Shown here: positions 1 to 11,600 of the stretch, piece after piece | How positions within the stretch are numbered: position 1 is the first letter of the stretch | Layout: each line of letters starts with the position of its first letter | Program-made: the position numbers and the translations under genes | The notes under the pieces: generated by a model | The model's database searches: none | Seen by the model: the letters and a program-made list of their open reading frames with translations, nothing else | Told to the model about the DNA's origin: nothing | DNA from: an uncultured Bacteroidota bacterium | GTDB taxonomy: Bacteria > Bacteroidota > Rhodothermia > Balneolales > Balneolaceae | Length of the DNA stretch: 64,000 bases | Assembly: GCA_913057895.1 (NCBI GenBank) | Contig: CAJXOH010000002.1 | Location: forward strand, 1-64,000 | Direction of reading: 5' to 3'

Positions 1-108
1 AAGCGTGGGTCGATGGACTACGTGTATAAATCGATAAGTGAAAGCTTAGCCAACAACGGAGTTGTGCAAAAGGGATTGGGTGAAAAAACCCTTATTTTTG
101 GGCTATGA
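1..108 (+). CDS. 3' end of an unidentified gene (partial)
   Basis: Frame 1 is open from the first base to a TGA at 106-108, giving a 35-residue C-terminal tail that ends in ...EKTLIFGL. The other two forward frames stop within the first 40 bases. The TGA overlaps the purE start in an ATGA arrangement, the same coupling used repeatedly elsewhere in this window, which supports a real upstream gene co-translated with purE. The fragment is too short for me to recognise the family. Confidence is limited because 35 codons can stay open by chance. Confidence 0.5.
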   Translation, partial: KRGSMDYVYKSISESLANNGVVQKGLGEKTLIFGL

Positions 109-659
109 CTAAATCAACAGCACGTACAACGAAGTCTGCTACTCAATCCGCAATGGAAGAACCGTCATCACAATTACCCTTGGTGGGGATTGTGATGGGA
201 AGTGACTCCGATTGGCCGGTAATGAGGGAAGCTGCAGAGATACTAAAGCAATTTGGGGTTCCTTTTGAGACAAAGGTGGTCTCTGCTCACAGAACGCCCG
301 ATGATATGGCAGATTATGCGAAAAAGGCAGGCTCACGTGGGTTAGTCACGATTATCGCGGGTGCAGGTGGAGCTGCTCATTTACCTGGTATGTTGGCCTC
401 GCATACGACATTACCTGTGATTGGTGTCCCCGTTCCAACCAAGGACTTAGGTGGAGAAGATAGTTTATACTCCATTGTGCAGATGCCAAATGGGATTCCC
501 GTTGCAACTGTTGGGATTGGAAAAGCAAAAAATGCGGGCCTTCTGGCGATACGGATGTTAACATCCCACCGCTCCGATTTAACGGACTTATTGACTCAAT
601 ACCATGCTGATATGGCAGATGAGAGTCGAGCGAAAACAAAAAATCTTACGATGGAGTAG
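105..659 (+). CDS. purE: N5-carboxyaminoimidazole ribonucleotide mutase PurE (class I)
   Basis: Cytoplasmic purine enzyme that converts N5-CAIR to CAIR. The 184-residue protein has the PurE nucleotide-binding motif GSDSDW at residues 32-37, the SAHRTPD loop at 60-66 and the Gly/Ala-rich [11 protein letters not shown] stretch at 86-96. About 25 polar residues precede the conserved core; a later in-frame ATG at 153 would give the more usual length, but the ATGA overlap with the upstream reading frame favours 105. No purK partner is visible here, although the truncated upstream gene could be anything. The gene converges on dnaJ with a gap of about 30 bp. Confidence 0.95.
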   Translation: MTKSTARTTKSATQSAMEEPSSQLPLVGIVMGSDSDWPVMREAAEILKQFGVPFETKVVSAHRTPDDMADYAKKAGSRGLVTIIAGAGGAAHLPGMLASHTTLPVIGVPVPTKDLGGEDSLYSIVQMPNGIPVATVGIGKAKNAGLLAIRMLTSHRSDLTDLLTQYHADMADESRAKTKNLTME

Positions 660-691
660 GGCCTGTTTTTGTGCCCACCCTGTAGCCAAAC

Positions 692-1870
692 CTACTGGAA
701 GACATCTTTTACTCTAGAAAAGAATCCTTTTCCATCTTGCTCCTTGTGCTTTGGATCAAATGAATCAGACGCTGCATGGGATTCTAACCATGCCTTCTCT
801 TCGGCTTTCAATCGATCTGGAATAAATACATTGATACGAATAATTTGATCTCCAGTGCCAGATTGATTGAGACCCTGGATCCCTTTTTCCTTCATTCGAA
901 GCAGTTTACCAGGCTGCGTTCCAGGATCAATCTTCACTTTTGCCTTCCCTTTCAATGTAGGTACCTCAATATCTGTACCAAGAATAGCATCTGGGATAGA
1001 TAGATCTAAATCATAGATAATGTTGTTGCCGTCTCTTTCGAAGTAGTCATGCTCTTTTTCCTGGATCAGAACTATAAGATCTCCGGGTGAACCTCCTCTC
1101 GCTCCAGCATTTCCACTACCTCTGAGAGTAATGTAGTTACCATTGCTAACGCCGGCAGGGATCGTAACCTTGATTGTTTCTTCTCCTTTGACTCGACCTT
1201 CACCGTTACATTCGCCACACTTATTTTTGATAATGCGACCTTCACCTTGGCATGTTGGACAAGGTTGTACATTTACAAACTGACCAAACATGGTGCGTGA
1301 CACTTGTCGTACTTCTCCAATACCATCACAGGTAGAACAGGTTTGATAATCTGAATCGGTCTTTGCACCTGTTCCTTTACAACTAGAACATTGGGTTTGT
1401 TTGCGAATTTTTAACGTTTTCTCGGTGCCAAGGGCAATCTCTTCAAGTGTTAAAGAGACATTGATTTTGAGATCGGATCCAGGTTGACCAGTTGAACGAC
1501 TACGTCGGCTCCCTCCTGCGCGGCCACCCCCAAAGGCGTCACCTCCAAACATATCACTTCCAAAGATGTCACTAAACCGGCTGAAAATATCCTCAAATGG
1601 CACGTCTTCAAATCCTGCTCCACCTCCAAATCCTCCAGCTCCTGCTGCAGCATGACCAAATTGATCATATTGTTGACGCTTGGCCGGATCGCGAAGGACC
1701 TCATAGGCCTCTGAAGCTTCCTTGAATTTTTTGGCAGCCTCATCGTCACCCTTGTTGCGATCTGGATGGTATTGCATGGCAAGCTTCCGGTACGCTTTCT
1801 TAAGCTCCGCCTCAGATGCGCCTTTTGCTACGCCCAGTACCTCGTAATAATCTCGTTTACTCACTAACAA
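692..1870 (-). CDS. dnaJ: Chaperone protein DnaJ
   Basis: Hsp40 co-chaperone that delivers substrates to DnaK and stimulates its ATPase. Domains in order: J domain (about 5-75) with the catalytic HPD at 35-37; Gly/Phe-rich linker (about 76-125); four zinc-binding CxxCxGxG repeats beginning at residues 161, 178, 204 and 218; then the C-terminal substrate-binding region. At 392 residues it has normal length. Its start lies 14 bp inside the end of grpE, so the two are probably translationally coupled. The family-typical sequence begins at about residue 5 ([10 protein letters not shown]), so a start one or two codons later is possible. dnaK is not in this window. Confidence 0.97.
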   Translation of the reverse strand: MLVSKRDYYEVLGVAKGASEAELKKAYRKLAMQYHPDRNKGDDEAAKKFKEASEAYEVLRDPAKRQQYDQFGHAAAGAGGFGGGAGFEDVPFEDIFSRFSDIFGSDMFGGDAFGGGRAGGSRRSRSTGQPGSDLKINVSLTLEEIALGTEKTLKIRKQTQCSSCKGTGAKTDSDYQTCSTCDGIGEVRQVSRTMFGQFVNVQPCPTCQGEGRIIKNKCGECNGEGRVKGEETIKVTIPAGVSNGNYITLRGSGNAGARGGSPGDLIVLIQEKEHDYFERDGNNIIYDLDLSIPDAILGTDIEVPTLKGKAKVKIDPGTQPGKLLRMKEKGIQGLNQSGTGDQIIRINVFIPDRLKAEEKAWLESHAASDSFDPKHKEQDGKGFFSRVKDVFQ

Positions 1871-2495
1871 TCACTTTTGCGTGGCGAATTACTCGCTCAC
1901 CTAGTTTATATCCATTTTCGAGCACTTCAAGGACTTGATTGGATGGCACGCCTTCGTCTCCAGGCTGTCTCATTAATGCTTCATGCAGATTCACATCAAA
2001 CGGTACACCTTTTTCTGTGATCGCCTCGACCCCATATTTTTGAAGCACCCCTTGAAACTTTTCTGCAACAAGCTCTATTCCCTCTCGAATAGAAGCTGTG
2101 TCTTCTGAGGGCTCGATAGCTTGCAAGGTGCGAAGTAAATCATCATTGACAGGCAAAAACGCTTCGATGGCAGCAGCTTGTGCCTGCTCAAAAACCACGA
2201 TTCGCTCTTTTTGTTGACGCTTGCGCATATTATCCATCTCTGCCGCTTTGCGTAGCAACTGATCTTTGAGTGACGCGATTTGTTCCTCAGGAGTTGGCTC
2301 AGGTGCAGGCTCGGAATCAGGCTGTTCAGATGATGACTCCTCACTGATTGCATCATCAGTATGGAAGTCTTTATCTATTGTATCTTGCCCTAATTCTTGA
2401 GTATTTGACTCTTCAGTTGCATTGCGCGAATCTTTTTCACCGTTCGCTTGATCCTGCTCCATTGGGTCATTCTCTGTTTTCAACTCGTCAGTCAT
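1857..2495 (-). CDS. grpE: Nucleotide exchange factor GrpE
   Basis: Exchanges ADP for ATP on DnaK. The 212-residue protein has a long acidic, low-complexity N-terminus (about 1-70, rich in Glu, Asp, Ser and Pro). A coiled-coil helix follows (about 70-105, with the [10 protein letters not shown] motif), and then the C-terminal beta domain carrying the family signature [14 protein letters not shown] near the end. It is first in a grpE-dnaJ pair on the minus strand. The 140 bp upstream contains no convincing CIRCE element, so HrcA-type control is not supported by the sequence. Confidence 0.96.
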   Translation of the reverse strand: MTDELKTENDPMEQDQANGEKDSRNATEESNTQELGQDTIDKDFHTDDAISEESSSEQPDSEPAPEPTPEEQIASLKDQLLRKAAEMDNMRKRQQKERIVVFEQAQAAAIEAFLPVNDDLLRTLQAIEPSEDTASIREGIELVAEKFQGVLQKYGVEAITEKGVPFDVNLHEALMRQPGDEGVPSNQVLEVLENGYKLGERVIRHAKVIVSE

Positions 2496-2636
2496 AGATT
2501 CTATTTAACATTCGTTTAATCGGAGTAGATAATGGCAAAAAACATGCCACGAGCACTCATTTCCATCGTTTATGACAAAGATGCAGTGTAACGTGCTTAT
2601 CGTGAGCTAGCGTTCAACATCTGTCAGTAAAGCAGC

Positions 2637-3041
2637 TTACTTGGGTCTTGTCGCGTACTCTTTTTCGCTAAAAAACTCAATCATATTACCATCTGGATCG
2701 GTGATAAAGAAAAACCGTCCATGTTTACGATTGGCAGGACCACTAATGAGACGAATTCCCTCCTCTTGTAGCTTCTCAGCAAGTTCATCTACTTGTTCGG
2801 GGGTCTCTAGGTAAAACCCAAAATGATCCATTCGAAAATCTCTAGATTGAGAATCATAGGATGTTTCAGCTTCTACTAAGACCAATGTATCCTGGTCACC
2901 AATTCGAAATACACTCATGCTTTGCCCCATTTTCCGCACCAACTCAAAGCCCAATACTCTCTGGTAAAAGTCATCGGCTTCTTTAATGCGATTAACACGT
3001 AAGGTTAGGTGATGGAGACCTGAAGGACGGAAAGGTTTCAT
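2637..3041 (-). CDS. VOC (glyoxalase/bleomycin-resistance fold) protein
   Basis: A 134-residue vicinal-oxygen-chelate protein with two beta-alpha-beta-beta-beta modules. Likely metal ligands by family position are His11 (in HHLTL), His73 (in MDHFGF) and Glu122 (in NMIEFF). The ITDPDGNMIEFF ending is typical of glyoxalase-I-like and dioxygenase-like members. The substrate cannot be read from sequence: it could be a lactoylglutathione-lyase-like enzyme, a thiol transferase or a ring-cleavage relative. It is transcribed alone, divergently from rsmI across a short shared promoter region of about 60 bp. Confidence 0.85.
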   Translation of the reverse strand: MKPFRPSGLHHLTLRVNRIKEADDFYQRVLGFELVRKMGQSMSVFRIGDQDTLVLVEAETSYDSQSRDFRMDHFGFYLETPEQVDELAEKLQEEGIRLISGPANRKHGRFFFITDPDGNMIEFFSEKEYATRPK

Positions 3042-3100
3042 GCATGCAATTGGTTAACGTTATATTGTTACAAAACTACCACTTTTTAGCCACTCCGTTT

Positions 3101-3832
3101 ATGGCGGTCGAACCTTCCACACTTTATCTCGTCGCGACACCCATAGGGAATCTGGGTGATTTCTCAGCCAGAGCCATTGAGGTTTTGCGCGATGTTGATG
3201 CAATTGGGTGCGAAGATACACGTACCAGCAAGAGGCTTATGGATGCCAATGAGATTTCAACGCCGTTGTTTTCCATGCATCAACACAACGAACATAAACG
3301 CTTAGATGGCTTACTTGATAGACTCATTCGTGGGGAATCGATTGCCGTAATCACCGATGCAGGAACTCCTGGAATCTCAGATCCAGGTTTTTTATTGGCT
3401 CGAGCAGTGCATCAACATCATGCAAAAGGACACCCTTTGCATGTACGAGTCATACCTGGCGCGGATGCGTTAACCACAGCACTGGTGAGTAGCGGATTGC
3501 CCAGTGAACAATTTCATTTTGAAGGATTTTTACCTCATAAAAAAGGACGCGCTACTCGGTTATCAATACTAGCAGAACGAGAGGTGACAACCGTTTTGTA
3601 TGAGAGTCCACATCGAATTGAGCGGTTGGTTAAGGAATTGTATGACGTGACGGGCCCCTCAAGATGGATCTGTGTATGTAGAGAATTAACCAAGCAGTTT
3701 GAAGAGCACCTTCGGGGGACCGTTGAGACCGTACAAGAGCGACTCAAAACCACCAAAATCAAGGGTGAATTTGTTGTGGTCGTAGCTCCCAAATCGTATC
3801 AAGAGGTTGAAGAGGAGACGAAAGAGTCATGA
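3101..3832 (+). CDS. rsmI: 16S rRNA 2'-O-ribose C1402 methyltransferase RsmI
   Basis: Methylates the 2'-O of C1402 in 16S rRNA using SAM, for decoding fidelity. I chose the start at 3101 (MAVEPSTLYLVATPIGNLGD) because the family begins right before LYLVATPIGNLGD. An upstream ATG at 3044 would almost abut the divergent VOC start and add 19 non-family residues. The 243-residue protein carries the conserved CEDTRTSK, ITDAGTPGISDPG and YESPHRI motifs of the tetrapyrrole-methylase fold. Its stop overlaps the lnt start as ATGA. A diverged paralogue lies at 32693-33400. Confidence 0.96.
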   Translation: MAVEPSTLYLVATPIGNLGDFSARAIEVLRDVDAIGCEDTRTSKRLMDANEISTPLFSMHQHNEHKRLDGLLDRLIRGESIAVITDAGTPGISDPGFLLARAVHQHHAKGHPLHVRVIPGADALTTALVSSGLPSEQFHFEGFLPHKKGRATRLSILAEREVTTVLYESPHRIERLVKELYDVTGPSRWICVCRELTKQFEEHLRGTVETVQERLKTTKIKGEFVVVVAPKSYQEVEEETKES

Positions 3833-5613
3833 ATAACCCACCCTCCAACTCTCCTTTACAGGCCTTTATTCGTGAATGGTGGTCTGGATCTGCGTGGTGG
3901 ATTGCACTTCGAGCAGGAATATTCTTGGCAATCTCATTCCCTCCTATCGATTTGCCCTTCATGCTTTTTTTGGGCTGGATAGATCTACAGTATCTATTAT
4001 TTACAAACGACGAAAAGGTTGCTAGAAATCGACGTTTGCTCCTCTTTACGTCCCTTTTACTATGGAATACACTCACAACCTACTGGTTATTGATGGCAAC
4101 TGTGGGTGGTGGATTGGCAGCCATCCTTGCCAATAGCGGTTTAATGACGCTTGCACTCTTCATTGCACGAGCCATTGTAAAGATCTTTGAAGAACAGCTC
4201 CCTAACTCTCGTTGGGATTCCATGCATTATTGGGTTCGACCTCTTGTTTGGATCCCTGTCTGGCTAGCATTTGAGTATGGACATCACCAGTGGGATCTGG
4301 CATGGCCATGGTTGACATTGGCCAATGCGTGGGCCTCATGGCCGTGGGCTATTCAATGGGTGGAGATTACAGGCTATCTTGGAGCCTCCGCATGGACGTT
4401 GATGATTGCAGCATGGGGATATGAGGTGTGGGTGCGACCACGAATTGAGAATGTAATAGATGGCAGTGGGCCGAGTAGTGCACCCAACATGGTTGCAGTA
4501 GGCGTAAAATCAATCATCGTTGGCGTGATTCTCCTGGTAGCTCCCGTAAGCCTTTCCCTCTGGCTCGATATGAATCGATCTGTGGAATGGGAGACCCTGA
4601 AGAACGGACCCAGCCAGGATGTGCTCATTATCCAACCCAATCGAGATTCCTATGAACCATATGGCGGATATAGCTCCGTTTCGGAATTAATTGACTCAAC
4701 AGCCTCCATTACGACTCAAGCGATCATCGAAAGAGCACAAACGTTGTCCACTGATTCTCTATCTATGCGTGAGAAACCGGTTGTTTTATGGCCGGAGAAC
4801 ACGTTGGATGGCGCATTGACGTTACAGTCGGTTGAAGCACTTCAAATGCGCTCATTCGCTCTCCAATGGCAAGCTCATGTATTGACGGGTGTGGGATGGA
4901 TAGAGTATGATGAGTCGCTTTCCCAATCGCAACATCCATCTTTACTACGCACCGCACCCTCCAATCGTACCTATGATGTCTATAATGCAGCATGGCACAT
5001 CAAACCAACACGAGAAGAACCCATCTCTACCTATAAAAAGGCAAACCTTGTCCCCGCAGTTGAACGGTTTCCATTTGCGGAGGAATTGGTTCGCCTGCCA
5101 TTTGCTGATAGACTTCCTTGGGCGTCAATTTTAGGCTTTGGGCGTGGGGACGAACCAACCCTATTTGAGGTGGAGGGTGGACAATATGTAGCCCCAGTGA
5201 TTTGTTATGACTCAGTGTTTTCAGATTGGGTGAGACAATACGTGTCATCTGGAGCGCAATGGATTGCTGTGCTTACCAATGATGGGTGGTGGGGCAAAAC
5301 CATTGGGCATGTACAGCACTACGATTTCGCACGACTGCGTGCCATTGAGACACGCCGCCCCATTGTTCGAGCAGCAAACTCAGGTACGAGTGGATGGATT
5401 GATCCCTTGGGAGATCGCCAACTTATGTCTGAGTATGGAGAAGTCTCTTCTCATTGGGTTAGCATCCCTCGTCAAACGATGGGAGAAACCTTTTTTGTCA
5501 AACATGGAAATTTAATGGGTCGATTAGTAAGTATTTGGGTTGGACTCTGTTTGACATTTGGATTCTTTACCCATGTCATTGGGACTCATAAAAGGCGAAA
5601 GGCAGGGCTTTAA
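3829..5613 (+). CDS. lnt: Apolipoprotein N-acyltransferase
   Basis: Inner-membrane enzyme that adds the third acyl chain to lipoproteins. The 594-residue protein has a multi-spanning N-terminal half (to about 250) and a nitrilase-like periplasmic domain (about 260-540), then a final membrane helix. The expected catalytic residues are all present: Glu323 (LWPENT), Lys404 (YKKANLVP) and Cys459 (PVICYDSVF), with Glu412 in the loop after the lysine. It overlaps rsmI by 4 nt. It is somewhat longer than E. coli Lnt, mostly through extra sequence between the catalytic Glu and Lys. Confidence 0.96.
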   Translation: MNNPPSNSPLQAFIREWWSGSAWWIALRAGIFLAISFPPIDLPFMLFLGWIDLQYLLFTNDEKVARNRRLLLFTSLLLWNTLTTYWLLMATVGGGLAAILANSGLMTLALFIARAIVKIFEEQLPNSRWDSMHYWVRPLVWIPVWLAFEYGHHQWDLAWPWLTLANAWASWPWAIQWVEITGYLGASAWTLMIAAWGYEVWVRPRIENVIDGSGPSSAPNMVAVGVKSIIVGVILLVAPVSLSLWLDMNRSVEWETLKNGPSQDVLIIQPNRDSYEPYGGYSSVSELIDSTASITTQAIIERAQTLSTDSLSMREKPVVLWPENTLDGALTLQSVEALQMRSFALQWQAHVLTGVGWIEYDESLSQSQHPSLLRTAPSNRTYDVYNAAWHIKPTREEPISTYKKANLVPAVERFPFAEELVRLPFADRLPWASILGFGRGDEPTLFEVEGGQYVAPVICYDSVFSDWVRQYVSSGAQWIAVLTNDGWWGKTIGHVQHYDFARLRAIETRRPIVRAANSGTSGWIDPLGDRQLMSEYGEVSSHWVSIPRQTMGETFFVKHGNLMGRLVSIWVGLCLTFGFFTHVIGTHKRRKAGL

Positions 5614-5637
5614 ATCCTCAAAACAGAGTCTTGCCAC

Positions 5638-8600
5638 TTAGTTCAAAATACTGACTCGGATATTCACGCGAATATCATGATTTGTCCGTTCGAATGTGTT
5701 GGTGGAACGAGGGATAATTTTGGTGTATGCGTACTCTGCACTGGCCGTCAGTCGACTTGAGAATGAATATCCCAAAGAAGCAGCACCCGTGATACGAGCC
5801 TGACCTGTTTCAGGGATCGCAATAATTTGCGTAATAGCTGTTTGAGGATCAAAAACGCCCCCGCTCTCAGATAGAGATTGTGCAATGTCATTTCCAAGCT
5901 CAAAACGACGATCAATATCTTCGGTGTATGATGCGTTTGCACTCAAATTTATATTGTTATTAAATCGTTCTAAAAATGGCAGTTTGAATCCCCGAATAGC
6001 ATAATTAAGTGTCATTTTCGCTCCTCTAGAAACACGTTGAGCAACTTGGGAGTTGGATAGGGCTAGCGAGGTGATACGAGAGGTCTCCATAGAGAAATTT
6101 GTAGTAAGTCCTCCCTTCCATGTAATGCCGAGCTGAACCAAGGGTGAGTATCGCTGTTGTACCGTAACCGAATTTGGTGAGTATTCAGGACGTATGAAGT
6201 CGAGTTGATAGGATCCTATGGATTGGGTAAGTGCATCACCCACATCATTATTTAAAGTCCATCCTGATCGGAAGGTGGCTTGATAGGCGTGGGATAACGT
6301 CGCTCGTTGCATCCATCGACCAATGAATGGAATCACTTTCTCCACACCGGAGTAACTAACCTTCCAGTTTGGCATTGGGAATGGTAAGTATCCTTTTCCA
6401 AATGAAGTAGCCGAACCACCCACCAAGTAGGTTGACTGAAAATCCTCAAGCAAGGAGTTTGGCCCCAAAACAACACGGCCATCTGCATTCCCCAATTCAT
6501 CCGAAATCACGGTTCCATCTGGCTGAAGATCTCCATAGGCACGTTCAAGCTGCTTCAGGAACAAATCTTCATAGCTTCCTTCAATGTTCCAGACGGTTGT
6601 TTGAACCGTTCCACTAGCTGTTTTAACTGATAATGAGGAGTCTTGTGTCAAGGTAATTGTCTCTGCAATACGCTCATCCCATGAGGCATTCCAAGTGAGA
6701 TTAATGGACAAATTCTGAAACGGTTGGAAGGCGGTTGAGGCCGCTATGCTATGGGACTCTGTTTCTTGAATAGGAAGTTGAAGATTTCCACCTCCTGGGG
6801 GTGCTTGAATGAACGCACCACCGTCTAAACGAGTCAATATTCCTGTTCTATAAAGGAAACTAGGTGTTTCATCTCCACCAAACGCCGATAATAGATCTGG
6901 TTCTCCTAAATAACCCGCCTGCGCACCAGATTGTCCTTGAGAATAACTCAGACTCACTTCCTTAATGCCAAACGGAACCAACGCGACATTGAGTCCAGCA
7001 AGTTTAACGCGATCCATAACAGTGATTCGTCGCAGTGAATCGGGTGTAATCGTAGTATCACGACGATCGATTTGTGCCTGTCGTTGCCTCTCCATCCAAT
7101 CGACAAACCCAGCTTTATCATACAACGTCTCTAGGCTAAGCCCCACACTATGATCTAGCTTAAATGTATTGCCAATCTGAGCACCCAACCCAGACCCCTC
7201 TGCTGAGTTTGCCCATTGGTACCCACCGCCATATCGTATGGAGTAGGTCATGAAATCAAGACCGGGAAGGCGGTTGATCGGCGGTGACCATGACGCAGAA
7301 TACGATTCACTAAACGAATTTCTACGTGGAGATAACGTGTCACTCACCATGTCTTTAATCACATCAAACGTTGGAATAGGCTCATATGCGAGAGAGTCCG
7401 CACCAGTAAGATTGGCACTACGGAGCGCTTGTTGTCCAATATCATAGGCACTATTGGACGAATAGCTTAATGGGATTCCAGGCGTAAGATTGTAATTCAC
7501 CCCAAAGCTAGTGTTGTAGTTGAAGGTGTGGGTCTGTTGCAGTGCAAACTGGATCGCATCAGCAGCACTCGAGAGCTGTCGTCGTCTAGTTTCACCATAG
7601 CTTCGGCTACCGCTTAGACTCATATTTACGCTTGATGGCATCACTCCAAGTCGAATCTCGCTTAACGCACCTGCCACAGGCACCCCTTCCATGAATCGGA
7701 ATGGACGCACAAGCTTGACATTCCGGAAACTTAATCCATATCCAATCGATGCATTGGTAGCCCAGTTCTCCCGATTCGTGATTTCAGGAGAACTTCCTCG
7801 TGCTGTATTATAATTATAACTCATGGTGATATTATCCACCGTGTACTGCATAAGTGGAGACTTCGAGTTTCTTTTAGAGATATTGGGAAGATTGATTGAG
7901 AAAGTTTCACTAACCGTTTGCGTGCTTTGTAGACGATCCTGGATCAAGGCATCCTTCTCTGTGTCATTGAGGTCTTCACGAGCCTTCACTGCACTCTCGA
8001 ATTCACTAAATCGAATATCCCCTTGTGTCGGTAAGAACTCAGGTGTTGAGACAGAGGACGATGTAGAAACAGAGACAGGCAAGTTGAGACCCACATCCTC
8101 TGGGAAAAGTTTATTGACATTAAACGTCCCACTGAGATTGTACGACGTAGTTTGAGAGGTATTTCTCTGTCCTAGCTGCGATTCTAAAGCCCCAAATCCA
8201 TAGGTTTGATGGCTCACCGAGCCACTTACCGATGCTAGATCTGCAAAATTGGTACTTCCACGCATATTAGCAGCCCATCCATTGGTATTGTCAAAGCCAG
8301 AGACACGCAACTCATTCAACCAAAGCTCCCCCTTAACGACAGGAGTCCCAACAGAGGAGGCATCTTGAGGGTCGTATGGATTACGTACCCCCAAGGCAAT
8401 CTCATTAATCCGGGTCAACGATGGATTTCCTTTCATAGCAACGATGGCTCCTGGAGCTCCGTCCTCAATGAGGTCTCCGCTTTCAAATGGCTCATTTGGA
8501 TCCAACTCTGCTGCAACTTGATCACGTAACTGCTTTAATGCGTTAAACGCCGATAGATTGATGTTCACATTATTCTCATCATACAACCAAACTGCCGCTG

Positions 8601-11600
8601 CTTCTTCCTCAAGTCGACCCGATTCATTGGTATCAAAGGGCCCAAATGGTGTTGCAGGGTCTGTCGGTGTAACGGGCTGGCGATATTCGTAGTAGTTGTT
8701 TTCAAGGTCACTTCCCATCCGAATGATTAACTCTAGGTCTCCTCTCTGATCAAAACCCTCACCATGAACAAACATTCGCATATTGCTGTAATTGACAAGG
8801 TTCAACCCCCCTGGATATGTTTTCTTGATCAACTGTTCTCCTTGAGGACCCAGATTCTCCACACCAAGAACAATAGATTGCTCATTGGCCAATGATTGCA
8901 GTTGCGTTCCGCGATTGACCGCTCGAATGGCACCCGTTGGTTGACGGTAGGGAATTGGCTCTCTGTTTGAGTTTTCCTCAATGTTGATGGATGCAACTTG
9001 AAACTCTGCACTCGGGGCAGACCGCTCGTTTAGTTGAAGAGTTTTACGCCACTGCGAACCCACAAACTCAAAGGTGGCAAATCGCAATGTGAATGGTTTT
9101 TCATAACCACTCATCCATACACGAACATAACTGATGTTTTGAAAACTATTGAAATCACCAAACTGACGACGTACATCTGTTAATGGGAGCCTTACCTGAA
9201 CCCAACGATCTGTTTGTGAAGGCCCATCCAGACCATCTACAACGTATGGGTTTGGCTGAGAGCGCTCACCTCGAGGATCCGCAGGGTTTAACGGGATTTC
9301 ATATTGAACGTATGCATTATTTTGCTCGACAATGGATGGATTAATGAGCCCCTCTGTGTCGGGTCGATTGGTGACTGCTCGGGAATCAGAATTACTCAAG
9401 GGCGTGTTTCCGTCGGGACGCCCCAGCATGCGATGGAACCGCTCATGAAGTGGTAGTCCATCTGCTGCCGAGGATCCGTAATACATATAATCATCGTTGG
9501 AGGGGTCTTCAAGCAACTTCGCGAGCTCAGGACTATTGGCTGGAAGACTCTGCTGAGCAATCGCTAAAAAGTCCGCAAATATGACGGTTTCATTGAGGTC
9601 ATTGACACCTCCTGTGTTTGGCAAACCGTCTAGCCCCACATCTTCAATGTCTCGATCTTCATTACTAAACTGACCAAGTGGTGCTGGCGGGATTGCAGGT
9701 ACCGCAGATCGTGGATTGGTAAAGTTATCGGGTTGCAGATTGTCTTTAGCTGTTGCAAGACCATCTTCCGTATTGAGTTTCGCATTAGGGATCACATCCT
9801 CTGATATGATGCCAAGATCTACATACAGTTTTCCATCATACTCTGCCAATTCCGAAGGGGACGCATCTTGTCCATTTGGTAGCACTGCTTGAACCCAAAA
9901 TTCAAGGAACTCAATATTGTTTTGAGTGAAATCCTCTTGCCCAGATGGTAGCACGGTCATCATGCCTCCCCATGTACGCTCTGGCTCGTTTTCATACACT
10001 GCAGGGTAATCTTCTGGATAGGCATAAATCCCTCGTCGGTTCGGAGCATAATGGATATCTAGCGTTGTAATGAACTCATCTTCAGGATTTTGGGTCTCTT
10101 TTCCTGGAAACACATCAGTCACACGCACCGGTTGAGACTCTGGGGTATAACTCACACTCCCAAGAATGGAAGAAATATTTCGAGGGATCGAATAATGGCT
10201 AAAATCAGCCCGTAAATCGGCTCGATCCGACATAGACTCAAGATTCCCAGATGGGAATGCTTGCAACGGAGCGTTCTTATCAAACCAAACGCGATCTGCT
10301 TCATAACCCGGGATGGCAGCAGGCGCTGAGGCGACCACCCATCGGGTTGCATTGGTAAGAGTCAGTTTGATGTTGGTGCCCTCAAAATCGTCGATAAACG
10401 ACAAGCCGCGTTCTTCATCTGGGAAAAAATCGCCTCGATCAATGGCCCGTTTGGTCGCTTGTGTCTGAGCAACTCCTGGGAGTAATTGAGCAAACTCTCC
10501 GCTCAATGAAAGCTTTGATTCCGCGCGAGTTTGAACAAGTGGAAGAGCATCCACAGCTCGGGTTAGGAAAGGAAGATCAATTTGAGTATTTCCGTCTAAT
10601 CCAATGATTGTATTACGGATAGGCTCATCTCCTATTCGAATTTTATCATCGAGTGGGCGTTCATTGTACCGAAAAATCGTCGCACCCAAGTTCGTTGTCC
10701 GATTCAACTCATAATCAAGACGAACTCCTGTAAAAGATTTCTGCTCAATCGATGTAAACGCCTGATTTTCATACGATATCTCGATTTCTTGTCCTGGGGA
10801 CGTATACTGTGGGTTTAAAATCGAGATATTCCCAAAGGTATAGTCTACCTGGTAATCCTGTCCTTCGACCAATTCGACCCCATTGGCTGTTACAATGACG
10901 GAGCCCTCAACCAATGCAAATCCAAGTGAATAATTATCCTGCACACCCCCTTTGGTTGTTGATTCAACGATGTAGTAGTTATTGCGTGCATTTTGTGATG
11001 CCAAACTTGTTCGTTCGCGGTATAATTCATCAAAGGTGAGACGCTCAATCGTTTCTTGATCAGCGTTGGTTTGCTCTAATAATTCTCGGATACGATTCCC
11101 AAAAGGCTCGAGGTATGGGAAGATGATTCGCCCAGCCGCCAAGTCTATTGTACCCGTTCCAAAATCCACAATATTATCGGGAGAAAGTGCTCCCTGTTGA
11201 TCCACTCGGTCCAACCCTAAATCTTGCAATAATGTGGTTCCCCGTCCGGGTAATTGTTCTGTTGGGACATTGCCTTCATTGAATTTGATGGCAAGGCTTA
11301 GATTCTCCTGGGAGGATAACCCCGTTACACCAATGGAATAGACATTTTTCATCGTGAGGTCAAAAATGCGATTGCTTGTATTCACATTTTTGGGTCTAAG
11401 CATTTTGAGATAGATTCGATCCGATCCACTTCTATTGATGTCCCCCACTTTTACCAACTCTCCCGAAGAACTAATGTAGGAATAGGTTACTGCAAGAACT
11501 TCTCTAGCGCCCAAACTTCGCTGCAGTGAGATGGTCCCTGTAATTCTATTTACGGTGTAATCAAAATTCTCTTCGAGCTTGGAAAAGAATCCCGTTTCAA

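Noticed and set aside
2496-2636. Possible CIRCE element upstream of grpE
   Set aside because: A GAGCACTC-like word is present at about 2550, but the second CIRCE arm is missing at the required 9-base spacing.
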